Assembly (NCBI GenBank): GCA_964566545.1
Contig: CAZMIX010000027.1
Span: forward strand, 1-34,082
From: JAEYFP01 sp964566545
Lineage (GTDB): Bacteria > Bacillota > Clostridia > Lachnospirales > Lachnospiraceae
DNA: 34,082 nucleotides
Reading direction: 5' to 3'
How positions within the stretch are numbered: the stretch's first letter is position 1; each line of letters opens with the position of its first letter. Positions 15,785 through 24,121 of this stretch are shown here, in pieces. The notes below the pieces were generated by a model, which did not search any database, was not told the origin of the DNA, and saw nothing but the letters and a program-made list of their open reading frames with translations. The translations under genes were made by a program, and so were the position numbers.

Positions 15785-17185
15785 TCAACCGCCCGGCGCG
15801 GTGATGTAGCCCTCCGCATCCTGCGCGTTTTTTGTATCCGGAAAATCAATCATGATCTGCCGGTACAGTTCGTCCGCCTTGTCTGTATTCCCAGACTGGC
15901 GGTAAGCATGTGCTAAATTCATCAGTACATCTGAATTTGTATGATCGAGATTCCATGCCTTCGTATAGTCGCCGATCGCCGTATTGTAATCGCTGGCTTT
16001 CATTGCGCTCTTGCCGCTTTCGACATAGCCGGCAATCGCCTTTGCTCCCGCATCATCATATAAAAATGTATACAAAGCCAAAAATGGCTGTGATGCCCCG
16101 TTCAAATACTCCTCGGTAATGTTGCCGAGGGCATCCATAATCGTATCCGAATCCTCCGGATCGTTTAGGTAAGCGGTCGTCGCCTGCAGCAGATAATCGG
16201 TGATTACAGCTACGCCGGTCGCTCCCGTCAGCTCCTCCACCTGTTTCTCCAACTCTGCCTTTTGAGCCTGCTCCGCCGCGAGCGTCCGTTCAATCTCCTG
16301 ACGAGTCGCTTTCTCTCCGGCAAGCTCCTCACTCACCTCAATAAACTTCGCGTCATTTTTGTCCGTCTCGATCTCTACCCTAGCCGGCAGAATCAAGAAC
16401 CAGCAAATCGCAACACCGATTACGATACCGATAATAATATTAATAATACTGGAAAAACCGACTCTTTCACGCGCATACATCGGCTGGATAATCATTTCGT
16501 TGCCACTCTGATAACTAAATACCTCTTCCTGAGACTTCTTTTTCTTGGAGCCGGAATATTCCTCCTTCTCCCGCAGAACCGTGTTGATTTCCTTTAAGTA
16601 TCCCAGCGTCGTCGTATTATTGGCATCAATGAGGTTCGCGCGTAAAAGCGTCCGCCGCGCCTTCTCATAGTCCTCACCGGCAATATATAAAAGTGCCAAA
16701 AGCTGATAACCGCTGATCAAATTCCGGTTAATGGATAATACCTTTTTCAATTGAATGACAGCGAGATCCTGACTGCCCTGATAGCAATAGGTCAGCGCCT
16801 GATTATATTTTTTGATTGTCTGATTGATCATGTCCAGCTTGGTGGGGTTAGATTGCAGCGCCTGAATATAATCATCGGCAATATTTTTCTTGCTCTCAAG
16901 ATTTTTACTGATAATCCACTCGCTCAATGCCAAAACTGCTTCGCCCATCTCAAAATAAACAAGTCCCAGCAGGTTTCTCGCATCAATATTTCCTTTATTA
17001 TATTTTAGACTTTGCTTAAGGCTTACGACCGCACCCGACAGATCTCTGACCTTCGCTTTTTCCAGTCCGTCGTTATACAACCGATTGGATACCCGGAGGA
17101 TCCGCTTATATACCGCAATATCAGCGCCGCAGCTTGTACAAAAATCCTTTTCAGACAATCGATTCCCGCATACATAACAATTCAT
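15785..17185 (-). CDS. Zinc-ribbon, TPR and coiled-coil membrane protein
   Basis: The 466-residue protein has, in order: a zinc ribbon (CYVCGNRLSEKDFCTSCG, residues 3-20), TPR-like helices (about 28-210), a polar lysine-rich stretch, one membrane segment (about 243-268), a Glu/Lys-rich coiled coil (about 272-322), and C-terminal TPRs (about 385-460, ending in NTDKADELYRQIMIDFPDT). The likely topology puts the ribbon and first TPRs inside and the coiled coil and last TPRs outside. This is a scaffold layout with no enzyme motif. It lies 13 bases after the 49-codon gene downstream of valS and ends at the terminator at 15713-15751. Confidence 0.8.
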   Translation of the reverse strand: MNCYVCGNRLSEKDFCTSCGADIAVYKRILRVSNRLYNDGLEKAKVRDLSGAVVSLKQSLKYNKGNIDARNLLGLVYFEMGEAVLALSEWIISKNLESKKNIADDYIQALQSNPTKLDMINQTIKKYNQALTYCYQGSQDLAVIQLKKVLSINRNLISGYQLLALLYIAGEDYEKARRTLLRANLIDANNTTTLGYLKEINTVLREKEEYSGSKKKKSQEEVFSYQSGNEMIIQPMYARERVGFSSIINIIIGIVIGVAICWFLILPARVEIETDKNDAKFIEVSEELAGEKATRQEIERTLAAEQAQKAELEKQVEELTGATGVAVITDYLLQATTAYLNDPEDSDTIMDALGNITEEYLNGASQPFLALYTFLYDDAGAKAIAGYVESGKSAMKASDYNTAIGDYTKAWNLDHTNSDVLMNLAHAYRQSGNTDKADELYRQIMIDFPDTKNAQDAEGYITAPGG

Positions 17186-17198
17186 ACTTTATAGATCC

Positions 17199-17348
17199 TC
17201 ACCGTTGTTCATTGTCTTTTGCCTGCTTCAGCATCGTAACTAAAATGTCTGTCATATCTGTCAGATCATGATTATAAACCGCATCCTCAACATCCTCTAC
17301 CTCCATGCTGGGATGAAATTTTTTTAATTCCTCTTCAAAATTAATCAT
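17199..17348 (-). CDS. Hidden 49-residue acidic protein between valS and the TPR gene
   Basis: A complete short reading frame starts at ATG 17348, one base after the valS stop, and ends in TGA at 17199-17201. It begins MINFEEELKKFHPSMEVED and continues with EDAVYNHDLTDMTDILVTML before a basic tail. GGAGG lies eight bases before the ATG, inside the end of valS, and the next gene follows 13 bases after its stop, so operon spacing strongly supports it. The protein is soluble, acidic and predicted helical. I do not recognise a family. Linkage to valS and the zinc-ribbon/TPR protein is the only hint of role. Confidence 0.75.
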   Translation of the reverse strand: MINFEEELKKFHPSMEVEDVEDAVYNHDLTDMTDILVTMLKQAKDNEQR

Positions 17349-17349
17349 C

Positions 17350-20082
17350 TTATTTTCCTCCCGCACTGATTGCCTGCAGCCGTTCTTTTACCTGTTCCAT
17401 CATCTGCGTATACTTTTCAAGCTTTTCCTGCTCCTCGCGGATTTTTTCAGCCGGAGCCTTGCTCGTAAATCTCTCATTGCCAAGCATCCCTTTTACGCGC
17501 GTAAGCTCTCCCTCCAGACGCTTTTCCTCTTTTTGCAGACGCTCAATTTCCTGCTTAAGGTCAACAAGTTCCGCAAATGGAATATAAACCGAAGCATTCG
17601 GAATTACGACGGAAACCGCATCGTCGGCAATGCCTGTCCTGTCCCGTTGCAGTGTTACTACGGAAGCAAAAGAAAGGGATGCAAAAAACAGCTTTCCTTC
17701 CTCAAAGACCTGTAACAGCTCCTCGTTTTCCGATACGACAAATACCTGCGCTTTCCTGCTCGGCGGCACATTCATTCCCGTGCGCACGTTCCTGACTCCC
17801 CGGACAGCCTCCTTAATCAGCTCGATCGCCTTTTCTTCTGCCGCAAAATCACGCTCCAACGTAAACTGCGGCCAGCTGGAAATCATGATAGACTCCTCTT
17901 CGCTCTGCAGCGTGCAGAAAATCTCCTCCGTAATAAACGGCACGTACGGATGCAGCAGCTTCAGCGCGTCAATCAGTACTTCCCGCAGTGTATACAGCGC
18001 CGCATTTTGGGAAAGAATGTCGTCACTGTTATAGAGCCTCGGCTTTACCATCTCAATATACCAGTCACAGAATTCATCCCAGATGAAATCGTATACCTTC
18101 TGTACGGCGATGCCCAGCTCATAGCCTTCCATGTTGTCCGTAACTTCCTTTACGACATGGTTCAGCTTGGACAGAATCCACTTATCAACCGGCTCCAAAT
18201 CTGCTTTCTCCGGCTTTGTGACTGTCTTTCCTTCCATATTCATCATAATGAAACGAGAAGCATTCCATACCTTATTGGCGAAATTCCTGCTCGCTTCCAT
18301 TCTCTCGTAGTAAAAACGCATATCATTGCCCGGCGCGTTGCCGGTCATCAACGTCATGCGCAGCGCATCGGCGCCGTATTGATTGATAAGCTCAAGCGGA
18401 TCGATCCCGTTTCCTAAGGATTTGCTCATCTTGCGGCCGAGGGAATCCCGCATAAGCCCGTGGATCAGAACCGTATGGAAGGGGGAATGTCCGGTATGCT
18501 CGATACCTGAAAATACCATTCGGATCACCCAGAAGAAAATAATATCATAGCTCGTCACAAGCACGTCGGTCGGATAGAAATAGTCCAAATCCTCCGTCTT
18601 TTCCGGCCAGCCGAGCGTGGAAAACGGCCACAGTGCCGAAGAAAACCACGTATCAAGTGTATCCTCATCCTGCCTCATCCTCGTACAGCCGCACTTTAGA
18701 CATACGTCAGGCGCTTCCTTGCCGACGAAAAGCTCACCGCAGTCTTCGCAATAATAAGCCGGGATTCGGTGCCCCCACCAAAGCTGACGGCTGATGCACC
18801 AATCCCTGATGTTTTCCAGCCAGTGCATATATACTTTATCAAAACGCTCCGGCACAAACTCAAGTGTACCAATCGGAAGCTCCTCACCCCTTCTTGCTGC
18901 CTTTAATACCTCGATCGCAGGCTTTGCAAGCTCTTCCATCGCAACAAACCACTGCTGCTTTGCCATCGGCTCAATCGTACAGCCACATCGATCATGCGTA
19001 CCAACGTTATGAGCGTGCTCCTCAATCTTTTCAAGTAATCCCTGCGCCGTTAAATCGGCAACAATCTGCTTCCTCGCTTCGTAACGCTCCATCCCGGCAT
19101 ACTTGCCGCCTTCTTCGTTAATCGTGGCGTCATCATTCATCACGTTAATGATCTCCAGATCATGACGCTTTCCAACTTCAAAATCATTAGGGTCGTGTGC
19201 AGGCGTGATTTTTACGACACCCGTTCCAAATTCCTGATCTACATACGCATCTGCAACAACCGGTATTTCCTTATTAACAAGCGGAAGAACCACACTCTTT
19301 CCGATGAGCTCCTGATATCGTGCATCTTTCGGATTGACCGCAAGCGCCGTGTCGCCGAGCATCGTTTCCGGCCTTGTCGTCGCTACGGTGACGTAATTAA
19401 AAGGATCTGCCTGTTCAGGTGTCCTTCCTTCAATTGCCGCCTTTGCTTCATCAGTTCCGGCAACCGGATATCTGATGTGCCAGAAATGACCCGCCTGCTC
19501 CTCGTGCTCGACCTCCGCATCGGAAATCGTCGTATGACATACCGGACACCAGTTGACAATACGGCTGCCTTTATAAATATAACCTTTCTCGTAAAGGTTG
19601 ATAAAAACCTCTTCAACCGCTCTAGAGCACCCCTCATCCATCGTAAAACGCTCTCTGTCCCAATCGCAGGAGGAACCGATTTTCTTTAGCTGATCCACAA
19701 TGGCGCGGCCATATTCCTCCCGCCATTCCCATGTACGCTTTAAAAATCCTTCTCTGCCAAGCGCGGCTTTATCGATGCCCTCCTCCTTTAAGGCGGCTGT
19801 CACCTTAACCTCCGTCGAAATCGCGGCATGATCCGTCCCCGGCACCCAAAGCGTGTTATAACCCTGCATCCGCTTAAATCGAATCAGGATATCCTGCATC
19901 GTATTATCAAGCGCATGTCCCATATGCAACTTGCCTGTAATATTCGGAGGAGGCATCACGATCGTAAATGGCTTTTTACTCCTGTCAATTTCCGCATGAA
20001 AATACTTCTTTTCAAGCCACTTCTGATACAGCCTGTCCTCCAGTCCGTGCGGATCGTATATTTTTGCAAGCTCCTTACTCAT
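17350..20082 (-). CDS. valS: Valyl-tRNA synthetase
   Basis: This class I synthetase attaches valine to tRNA-Val. The 910-residue product carries HMGH in PPNITGKLHMGHALDN (the HIGH motif), KMSKS in GRKMSKSLGN, the editing domain with TTRPETMLGDTA, a zinc-type insert (CEDCGELF and CLKCGC) and the C-terminal coiled-coil arm that contacts the tRNA. The start at 20082 (MSKELAKIYDPHG) has AGGAGGG at ideal distance; the frame extends about 41 codons upstream into the leader, which is not translated. Expression is governed by the T-box leader at 20154-20398. The 49-codon gene and TPR gene follow in the same unit. Confidence 0.97.
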   Translation of the reverse strand: MSKELAKIYDPHGLEDRLYQKWLEKKYFHAEIDRSKKPFTIVMPPPNITGKLHMGHALDNTMQDILIRFKRMQGYNTLWVPGTDHAAISTEVKVTAALKEEGIDKAALGREGFLKRTWEWREEYGRAIVDQLKKIGSSCDWDRERFTMDEGCSRAVEEVFINLYEKGYIYKGSRIVNWCPVCHTTISDAEVEHEEQAGHFWHIRYPVAGTDEAKAAIEGRTPEQADPFNYVTVATTRPETMLGDTALAVNPKDARYQELIGKSVVLPLVNKEIPVVADAYVDQEFGTGVVKITPAHDPNDFEVGKRHDLEIINVMNDDATINEEGGKYAGMERYEARKQIVADLTAQGLLEKIEEHAHNVGTHDRCGCTIEPMAKQQWFVAMEELAKPAIEVLKAARRGEELPIGTLEFVPERFDKVYMHWLENIRDWCISRQLWWGHRIPAYYCEDCGELFVGKEAPDVCLKCGCTRMRQDEDTLDTWFSSALWPFSTLGWPEKTEDLDYFYPTDVLVTSYDIIFFWVIRMVFSGIEHTGHSPFHTVLIHGLMRDSLGRKMSKSLGNGIDPLELINQYGADALRMTLMTGNAPGNDMRFYYERMEASRNFANKVWNASRFIMMNMEGKTVTKPEKADLEPVDKWILSKLNHVVKEVTDNMEGYELGIAVQKVYDFIWDEFCDWYIEMVKPRLYNSDDILSQNAALYTLREVLIDALKLLHPYVPFITEEIFCTLQSEEESIMISSWPQFTLERDFAAEEKAIELIKEAVRGVRNVRTGMNVPPSRKAQVFVVSENEELLQVFEEGKLFFASLSFASVVTLQRDRTGIADDAVSVVIPNASVYIPFAELVDLKQEIERLQKEEKRLEGELTRVKGMLGNERFTSKAPAEKIREEQEKLEKYTQMMEQVKERLQAISAGGK

Positions 20083-20153
20083 TTGTTTTCCCTCCTGAAT
20101 GAAAGTGCATAGTATTTTATTGCATAGGAAATTTATGGAAATTTCTTTTGTAA

Positions 20154-20398
20154 TAAAAAAGCCCCTGCCACACCTATAGCAAGGGCGAGAAATTCGCGGT
20201 ACCACCTTGATTTATCACTTGTTCTGTAACGTGGATAAGACGGATATCGCACGACCTGACGCCGGGATATCGGTTCAAAAGCTACCTTCCGCATACTCTT
20301 CTCCGGGCAGCCTTGCAGCCGGCGGACCGCCCTCTCTGGTGAGTTCCTATACGTACTCCTCTTTCTCACAACCATTTTGTATTTCTTTAATTTTATTC
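20154..20398 (-). promoter_or_regulatory. T-box riboswitch (valine, GUA specifier)
   Basis: On the minus strand the T-box core AAGGTGGTACCGCG (20195-20208) is near-perfect; its UGGU would pair with the ACCA end of tRNA-Val. Stem I can be drawn with GGUU/AACC, GAAAG/CUUUU and CGUAUA/UAUGCG pairs, which leaves GUA followed by G (GUA at 20283-20285) in the specifier loop, a valine codon. AGAGAG lies in the distal part. A terminator follows at 20155-20186. Uncharged tRNA-Val should favour antitermination and valS expression. This leader accounts for most of the 376-base gap between pyk and valS. Confidence 0.95.
20155..20186 (-). terminator. T-box-controlled intrinsic terminator
   Basis: On the minus strand GCCCTTGC pairs with GCAGGGGC (one G-T pair) around a ten-base loop and is followed by TTTTTT. 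It begins eight bases after the T-box core, the usual place for the terminator that competes with the antiterminator. Confidence 0.92.
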
Positions 20399-20427
20399 AT
20401 CATAATAAAGAATGCACGATTTGTCAA
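20399..20427 (-). promoter_or_regulatory. Sigma-A promoter of valS
   Basis: A perfect TTGACA (20422-20427 on the minus strand) is 17 bases from TATGAT (20399-20404). Transcription would start near 20392, just before the T-box leader. The promoter begins about 30 bases after the pyk stop, with no clear pyk terminator between. Confidence 0.88.
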
Positions 20428-20458
20428 ATAGTTTTAAAGTTTTCGATCAAATCTGCGG

Positions 20459-21901
20459 TTAAATCCCGACTGAGCTGCTGCCGACAACCTCTACCTTAAT
20501 CAGGTTTGTATTGCCCTGTGTGTCCACAGGCACTCCTACCGTAACGACAACCTTGTCCCCATCCCCGACCATGTCAAGCTTCTTTGCACAGTCGATGCCG
20601 TGGCGCAGCAAGTCGTTGGCCGTGTTCTGAAACAATGCCAGCACCGGCGTTACACCCCAGGAAAGCGCAAGCTGATGGAACGTCTTTTCCGAATAAGTAG
20701 CGGCGATAATCGGAGACTGCGGGCGGTATTTAGAAATGATCCTTGCCGTCCTTCCGCTCTTTGTGATTGCAATAATCGCCTTTGCATGCAGATCCCTTGC
20801 CGCACGGCACGCCGCATCACAAATCGCGTCAGGCGTCGTCTCATTACTATCGATTTCATAACGCTTATCCGCGTAAAGCTTCATATCGAACATATCATGC
20901 TCCGCCTGATTTGCGATCTTTGCCATCGCACGGACTGCCTGCACCGGATATTTGCCCATCGCTGTCTCTCCGGAAAGCATCACGGCAGAGGTGCCGTCAA
21001 ACACCGCATTGGCAACGTCGGTAATTTCCGCTCTCGTCGGATTCGGATGCTCAATCATGGAATCCAGCATCTGCGTCGCGGTAATCGCCATCTTCCCCTC
21101 CTGATAGCAGCGCTTGATAAAACGCTTCTGGAGACCGGGCAAACGCTCAAACTCGACTTCCACGCCCATATCGCCTCTCGCTACCATAATGCCGTCGGAA
21201 TGTGCAAGGATTTCTTCAAAATTATCCACACCCTCGGTATTTTCAATTTTAGATATAATTTTAATTTCATGACCGCCGTAGTAATCGATGAATTTCCTCA
21301 GCTCAATGACATCCTCTCTTCTTCTGACAAAAGAAGCTGCGATAAAATCCACCTTCTGCTCGATGCCAAAACGCACATCCTCTTTATCCAACTCGCTCAT
21401 ATATGGCATTTGCAGCTTGATGCACGGAACGTTTACACCCTTATGGTTACTGATTTTCCCGCCGTGTACAACGGTGCAAATAATGTCCGTTTCCGTGCAG
21501 GAATTGACGCGCAACTCAATATTTCCGTCATCCAGCAATACCTTATCTCCTTTGCCAAGCTGCGCCGGAAGATCCTGATAAGTAACCGTTACACACTTTT
21601 TCGTTCCTTCTGTTTCTTTTGTTGTCAGAGTGAATGGTTCGCCTTCCGCAAGAAGCTCGGAACCGTTCTTAAAGTTTCCAATTCTGATTTCCGGTCCTCT
21701 TGTGTCAAGAAGAACAGCGGCCGCCACTTCCATTTTATCCCGTACCGCGCGAAACATCTCAATCGATTCCTTATGATATTCATGGTCGCCATGTGAAAAA
21801 TTCAATCTTACCACATTTAGGCCGCTTTCAATCAGTTTTTCAATCATTTCGGGACTTCTCGTCGCAGGTCCCAACGTACAGACTATCTTCGTTTTTCTCA
21901 T
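20459..21901 (-). CDS. pyk: Pyruvate kinase
   Basis: Pyruvate kinase makes pyruvate and ATP from phosphoenolpyruvate and ADP in the last step of glycolysis. The 480-residue product has the N-terminal TKIVCTLGPATRS, the metal and substrate segments ISKIENTEGVDNF and VARGDMGVE, the signature MDSMIEHPNPTRAEITDV (preceded here by ATQML), and SGETAMGKYPV. It has the normal A, B and C domains but not the extra C-terminal PEP-utiliser domain that Bacillus and several Firmicutes enzymes carry. GAGGAG lies about eleven bases before the ATG. It appears monocistronic. Confidence 0.96.
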   Translation of the reverse strand: MRKTKIVCTLGPATRSPEMIEKLIESGLNVVRLNFSHGDHEYHKESIEMFRAVRDKMEVAAAVLLDTRGPEIRIGNFKNGSELLAEGEPFTLTTKETEGTKKCVTVTYQDLPAQLGKGDKVLLDDGNIELRVNSCTETDIICTVVHGGKISNHKGVNVPCIKLQMPYMSELDKEDVRFGIEQKVDFIAASFVRRREDVIELRKFIDYYGGHEIKIISKIENTEGVDNFEEILAHSDGIMVARGDMGVEVEFERLPGLQKRFIKRCYQEGKMAITATQMLDSMIEHPNPTRAEITDVANAVFDGTSAVMLSGETAMGKYPVQAVRAMAKIANQAEHDMFDMKLYADKRYEIDSNETTPDAICDAACRAARDLHAKAIIAITKSGRTARIISKYRPQSPIIAATYSEKTFHQLALSWGVTPVLALFQNTANDLLRHGIDCAKKLDMVGDGDKVVVTVGVPVDTQGNTNLIKVEVVGSSSVGI

Positions 21902-22026
21902 TCTACTCTGCTCTCCTCTTTATTACCCAGCATATTATCATCTCAGTTTCACAAGCAATTATAATATCAGACATTTATAAAAAATGCAACAGCGTCATTA
22001 AAATTTCACAATTTTCACAATTTATC

Positions 22027-24105
22027 CTAAATTTCCACAAAAGTAAGCACAGCGGCGCTTCTTGGGCCAAGTGTCAGCCTGCCGGAGGTTAATAACTTTT
22101 TGGGAAACGGATTTTCCTGCGCCGTATCTACGACATGCTGCCATTTTCCACGACCGCCTAAGTCAGGCAGTTCCATCGTCTCAGACTCCCAATAGATATT
22201 GAAGGCCACATAAACGATATCATCCTTGGAACGGCTGCGTCCCGCAAACATGACCCCCACCTGTTTGCTTTCCCACGAAAAATCCGATGCAAACGGTTTG
22301 TTTCCATGTGCACTGATCTGCGGAAAATCAAGAGAACACCGCTTCAGTCTTTTACGCAGAACCGCATGGGATTTTCGAAAACGAATCATAAACTGAAAAA
22401 ATTCAAACAAATCCCGGTTTTCTTTAAGCAGTCCCCAATCCAGCCACGAAATCTCGTTGTCCTGACAGTATGGGTTATTATTCCCAAACTGCGTATTTCC
22501 GAATTCATCTCCGGCATAGAACATCGGCGTACCCATGCTGCAAAACAGGCTTACGCATGCATTTTTAATCATGCGTCTGCGAAGAGACAGAACCTCTTTG
22601 TTTTGCGTCAGTCCTTCTTCTCCGCAGTTCCAGGAATTTCCGTTATCATCGCCATCCGTATTGTTCCAGCCATTCGCTTCGTTGTGTTTCTGGTTGTAGG
22701 CATATAAATCATAGAGTGTAAAGCCGTCATGACAGGTCAGGAAGTTCACCGACGCATTACGACCCCGGGTTTCCTCGGGATACAGATCAGCAGAACCAGT
22801 CAGGCGGAGCACCGCCGCCCGCGCCATCCCGTCGTCGCCTTTTAAGAACTTACGCATGTCATCCCTGTATTTCCCGTTCCATTCCGCCCATCGATTCCAG
22901 GACGGAAAGCTGCCGACCTGATAAAGGCCGCCCGCATCCCATGCCTCCGCAATCAGCTTGACATCGCCCAAAATCGGATCAAAGGCCAGACTCTGCAAAA
23001 GCGGCGGCTTGCTCATCGGAGAGCCGTCCTCATTCCTTCCAAGAATCGAGGCAAGATCAAACCGAAAACCGTCAATGCGATAGTTGATGACCCAGTAGCG
23101 CAGGCACTCCAAAATCATCTGCTGTACGATCGGATGGTTGCAGTTAAGCGTATTGCCGCAGCCGCTGAAGTTATAATAATGTCCATCCGGCGTCAGCATA
23201 TAGTAAATGTTGTTGTCCACCCCTTTAAAGGAAAAGAACGGGCCGAACTCATTGCCCTCTCCGGTATGGTTGAACGCCACATCCAAAATGACCTCAATGC
23301 CATTTTCGTTTAAAGTCTTGATTAGCTCCTTTAACTCCCTTCCCTCATAATTCTGCTCGCGCTCCGAGCTGTAGCACGTATTGGGTGCAAAAAAGCTGAC
23401 GGTATTATAACCCCAGCACTCTAGTAGCTCTTTTCCGTCGATTTCCCGCCGGTTCAGCATTTCGTTAAATTCAAATACCGGCATCAGCTCGACACAGTTG
23501 ACCCCAAGGGAACGCAGGTAGGGTATCTTTTCCCTGATACCGTCAAACGTACCCGGAGCACTCACGCCTGAGGAAATATGCTGCGTAAAGTTTCGCACAT
23601 GCAGCTCATAGATGATCAGATCCTCCATCGGTATAAGCGGCTGCTTCGCATCGCCCCAGTCAAAATCATTTTTAACAACACGCGCCTTATAAAAATCACT
23701 ATCGTCAAATTTTTCTCCCCACATACTTTGTCCTGTAACGGCACGCGCATATGGGTCAAGAATATACTTTGTCCTGTCAAACAGCAGCCCCTTTGCCGGG
23801 TCATAGGATCCGTCAAAGCAATAAGAATATTCGATATCCTCGACATCCAGTCCGAAGACAAACATCGAAAAGGTATTTCCAATCCGGTAGTGCTTCGGAA
23901 ATTTCAATACGGCAAACGGCTCCGTCTCTCTATGATGAAACAGCACAAGGCTACAATCCGTCGCGTTATGGGAATGCACGGTAAAACTGACACCGTGCGC
24001 AAATGCTGTCGCACCGTTGATATCAAAAAAGCCGGGACGCACTTGAAATCCATTGATTTTATCCAACGGTTTAAAATTATTCGTGGTATAAAGCTCTCTT
24101 TTCAA
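22027..24105 (-). CDS. Glycogen debranching enzyme (GH13, GlgX/isoamylase type)
   Basis: The 692-residue protein has an N-terminal CBM48-like domain (about 10-150) and a GH13 catalytic barrel. Conserved regions include DVAFNHTGEGNEFGP (region I), GFRFDLASILGR (nucleophile Asp), LIAEAWDAGG (acid/base Glu) and FLTCHDGFTLYDL (third acidic residue). This pattern marks enzymes that hydrolyse alpha-1,6 branches of glycogen or limit dextrin. There is no signal peptide, so it acts in the cytoplasm on storage glycogen. It is the last of three genes, 16 bases after the diguanylate cyclase gene. No other glycogen gene is in the window. Exact class (GlgX versus pullulanase/TreX) is not settled. Confidence 0.9.
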   Translation of the reverse strand: MKRELYTTNNFKPLDKINGFQVRPGFFDINGATAFAHGVSFTVHSHNATDCSLVLFHHRETEPFAVLKFPKHYRIGNTFSMFVFGLDVEDIEYSYCFDGSYDPAKGLLFDRTKYILDPYARAVTGQSMWGEKFDDSDFYKARVVKNDFDWGDAKQPLIPMEDLIIYELHVRNFTQHISSGVSAPGTFDGIREKIPYLRSLGVNCVELMPVFEFNEMLNRREIDGKELLECWGYNTVSFFAPNTCYSSEREQNYEGRELKELIKTLNENGIEVILDVAFNHTGEGNEFGPFFSFKGVDNNIYYMLTPDGHYYNFSGCGNTLNCNHPIVQQMILECLRYWVINYRIDGFRFDLASILGRNEDGSPMSKPPLLQSLAFDPILGDVKLIAEAWDAGGLYQVGSFPSWNRWAEWNGKYRDDMRKFLKGDDGMARAAVLRLTGSADLYPEETRGRNASVNFLTCHDGFTLYDLYAYNQKHNEANGWNNTDGDDNGNSWNCGEEGLTQNKEVLSLRRRMIKNACVSLFCSMGTPMFYAGDEFGNTQFGNNNPYCQDNEISWLDWGLLKENRDLFEFFQFMIRFRKSHAVLRKRLKRCSLDFPQISAHGNKPFASDFSWESKQVGVMFAGRSRSKDDIVYVAFNIYWESETMELPDLGGRGKWQHVVDTAQENPFPKKLLTSGRLTLGPRSAAVLTFVEI

Positions 24106-24121
24106 AATTTCTGCCCCTTTA

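Noticed and set aside
15688..15849. N-terminal extension of SpoIIAA
   Set aside because: It overlaps the terminator at 15713-15751 and is basic and non-homologous; MENEEF at 15687 has a ribosome binding site.
20083..20205. N-terminal extension of ValRS by about 41 codons
   Set aside because: It would translate the T-box core and its terminator; the start with AGGAGGG at 20082 and the family N-terminus MSKELAKIYDPHG are much better.
20600..21796. Plus-strand frame of 398 codons opposite pyk
   Set aside because: It lies wholly antisense to a clear pyruvate kinase and shows arginine- and histidine-rich composition typical of an antisense shadow; no ribosome binding site or family match.
22001..22022. 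Direct repeat of TTTCACAA upstream of pyk, like a Rex half-site
   Set aside because: The two copies are direct, not inverted as Rex sites are, and the region is A/T-rich.
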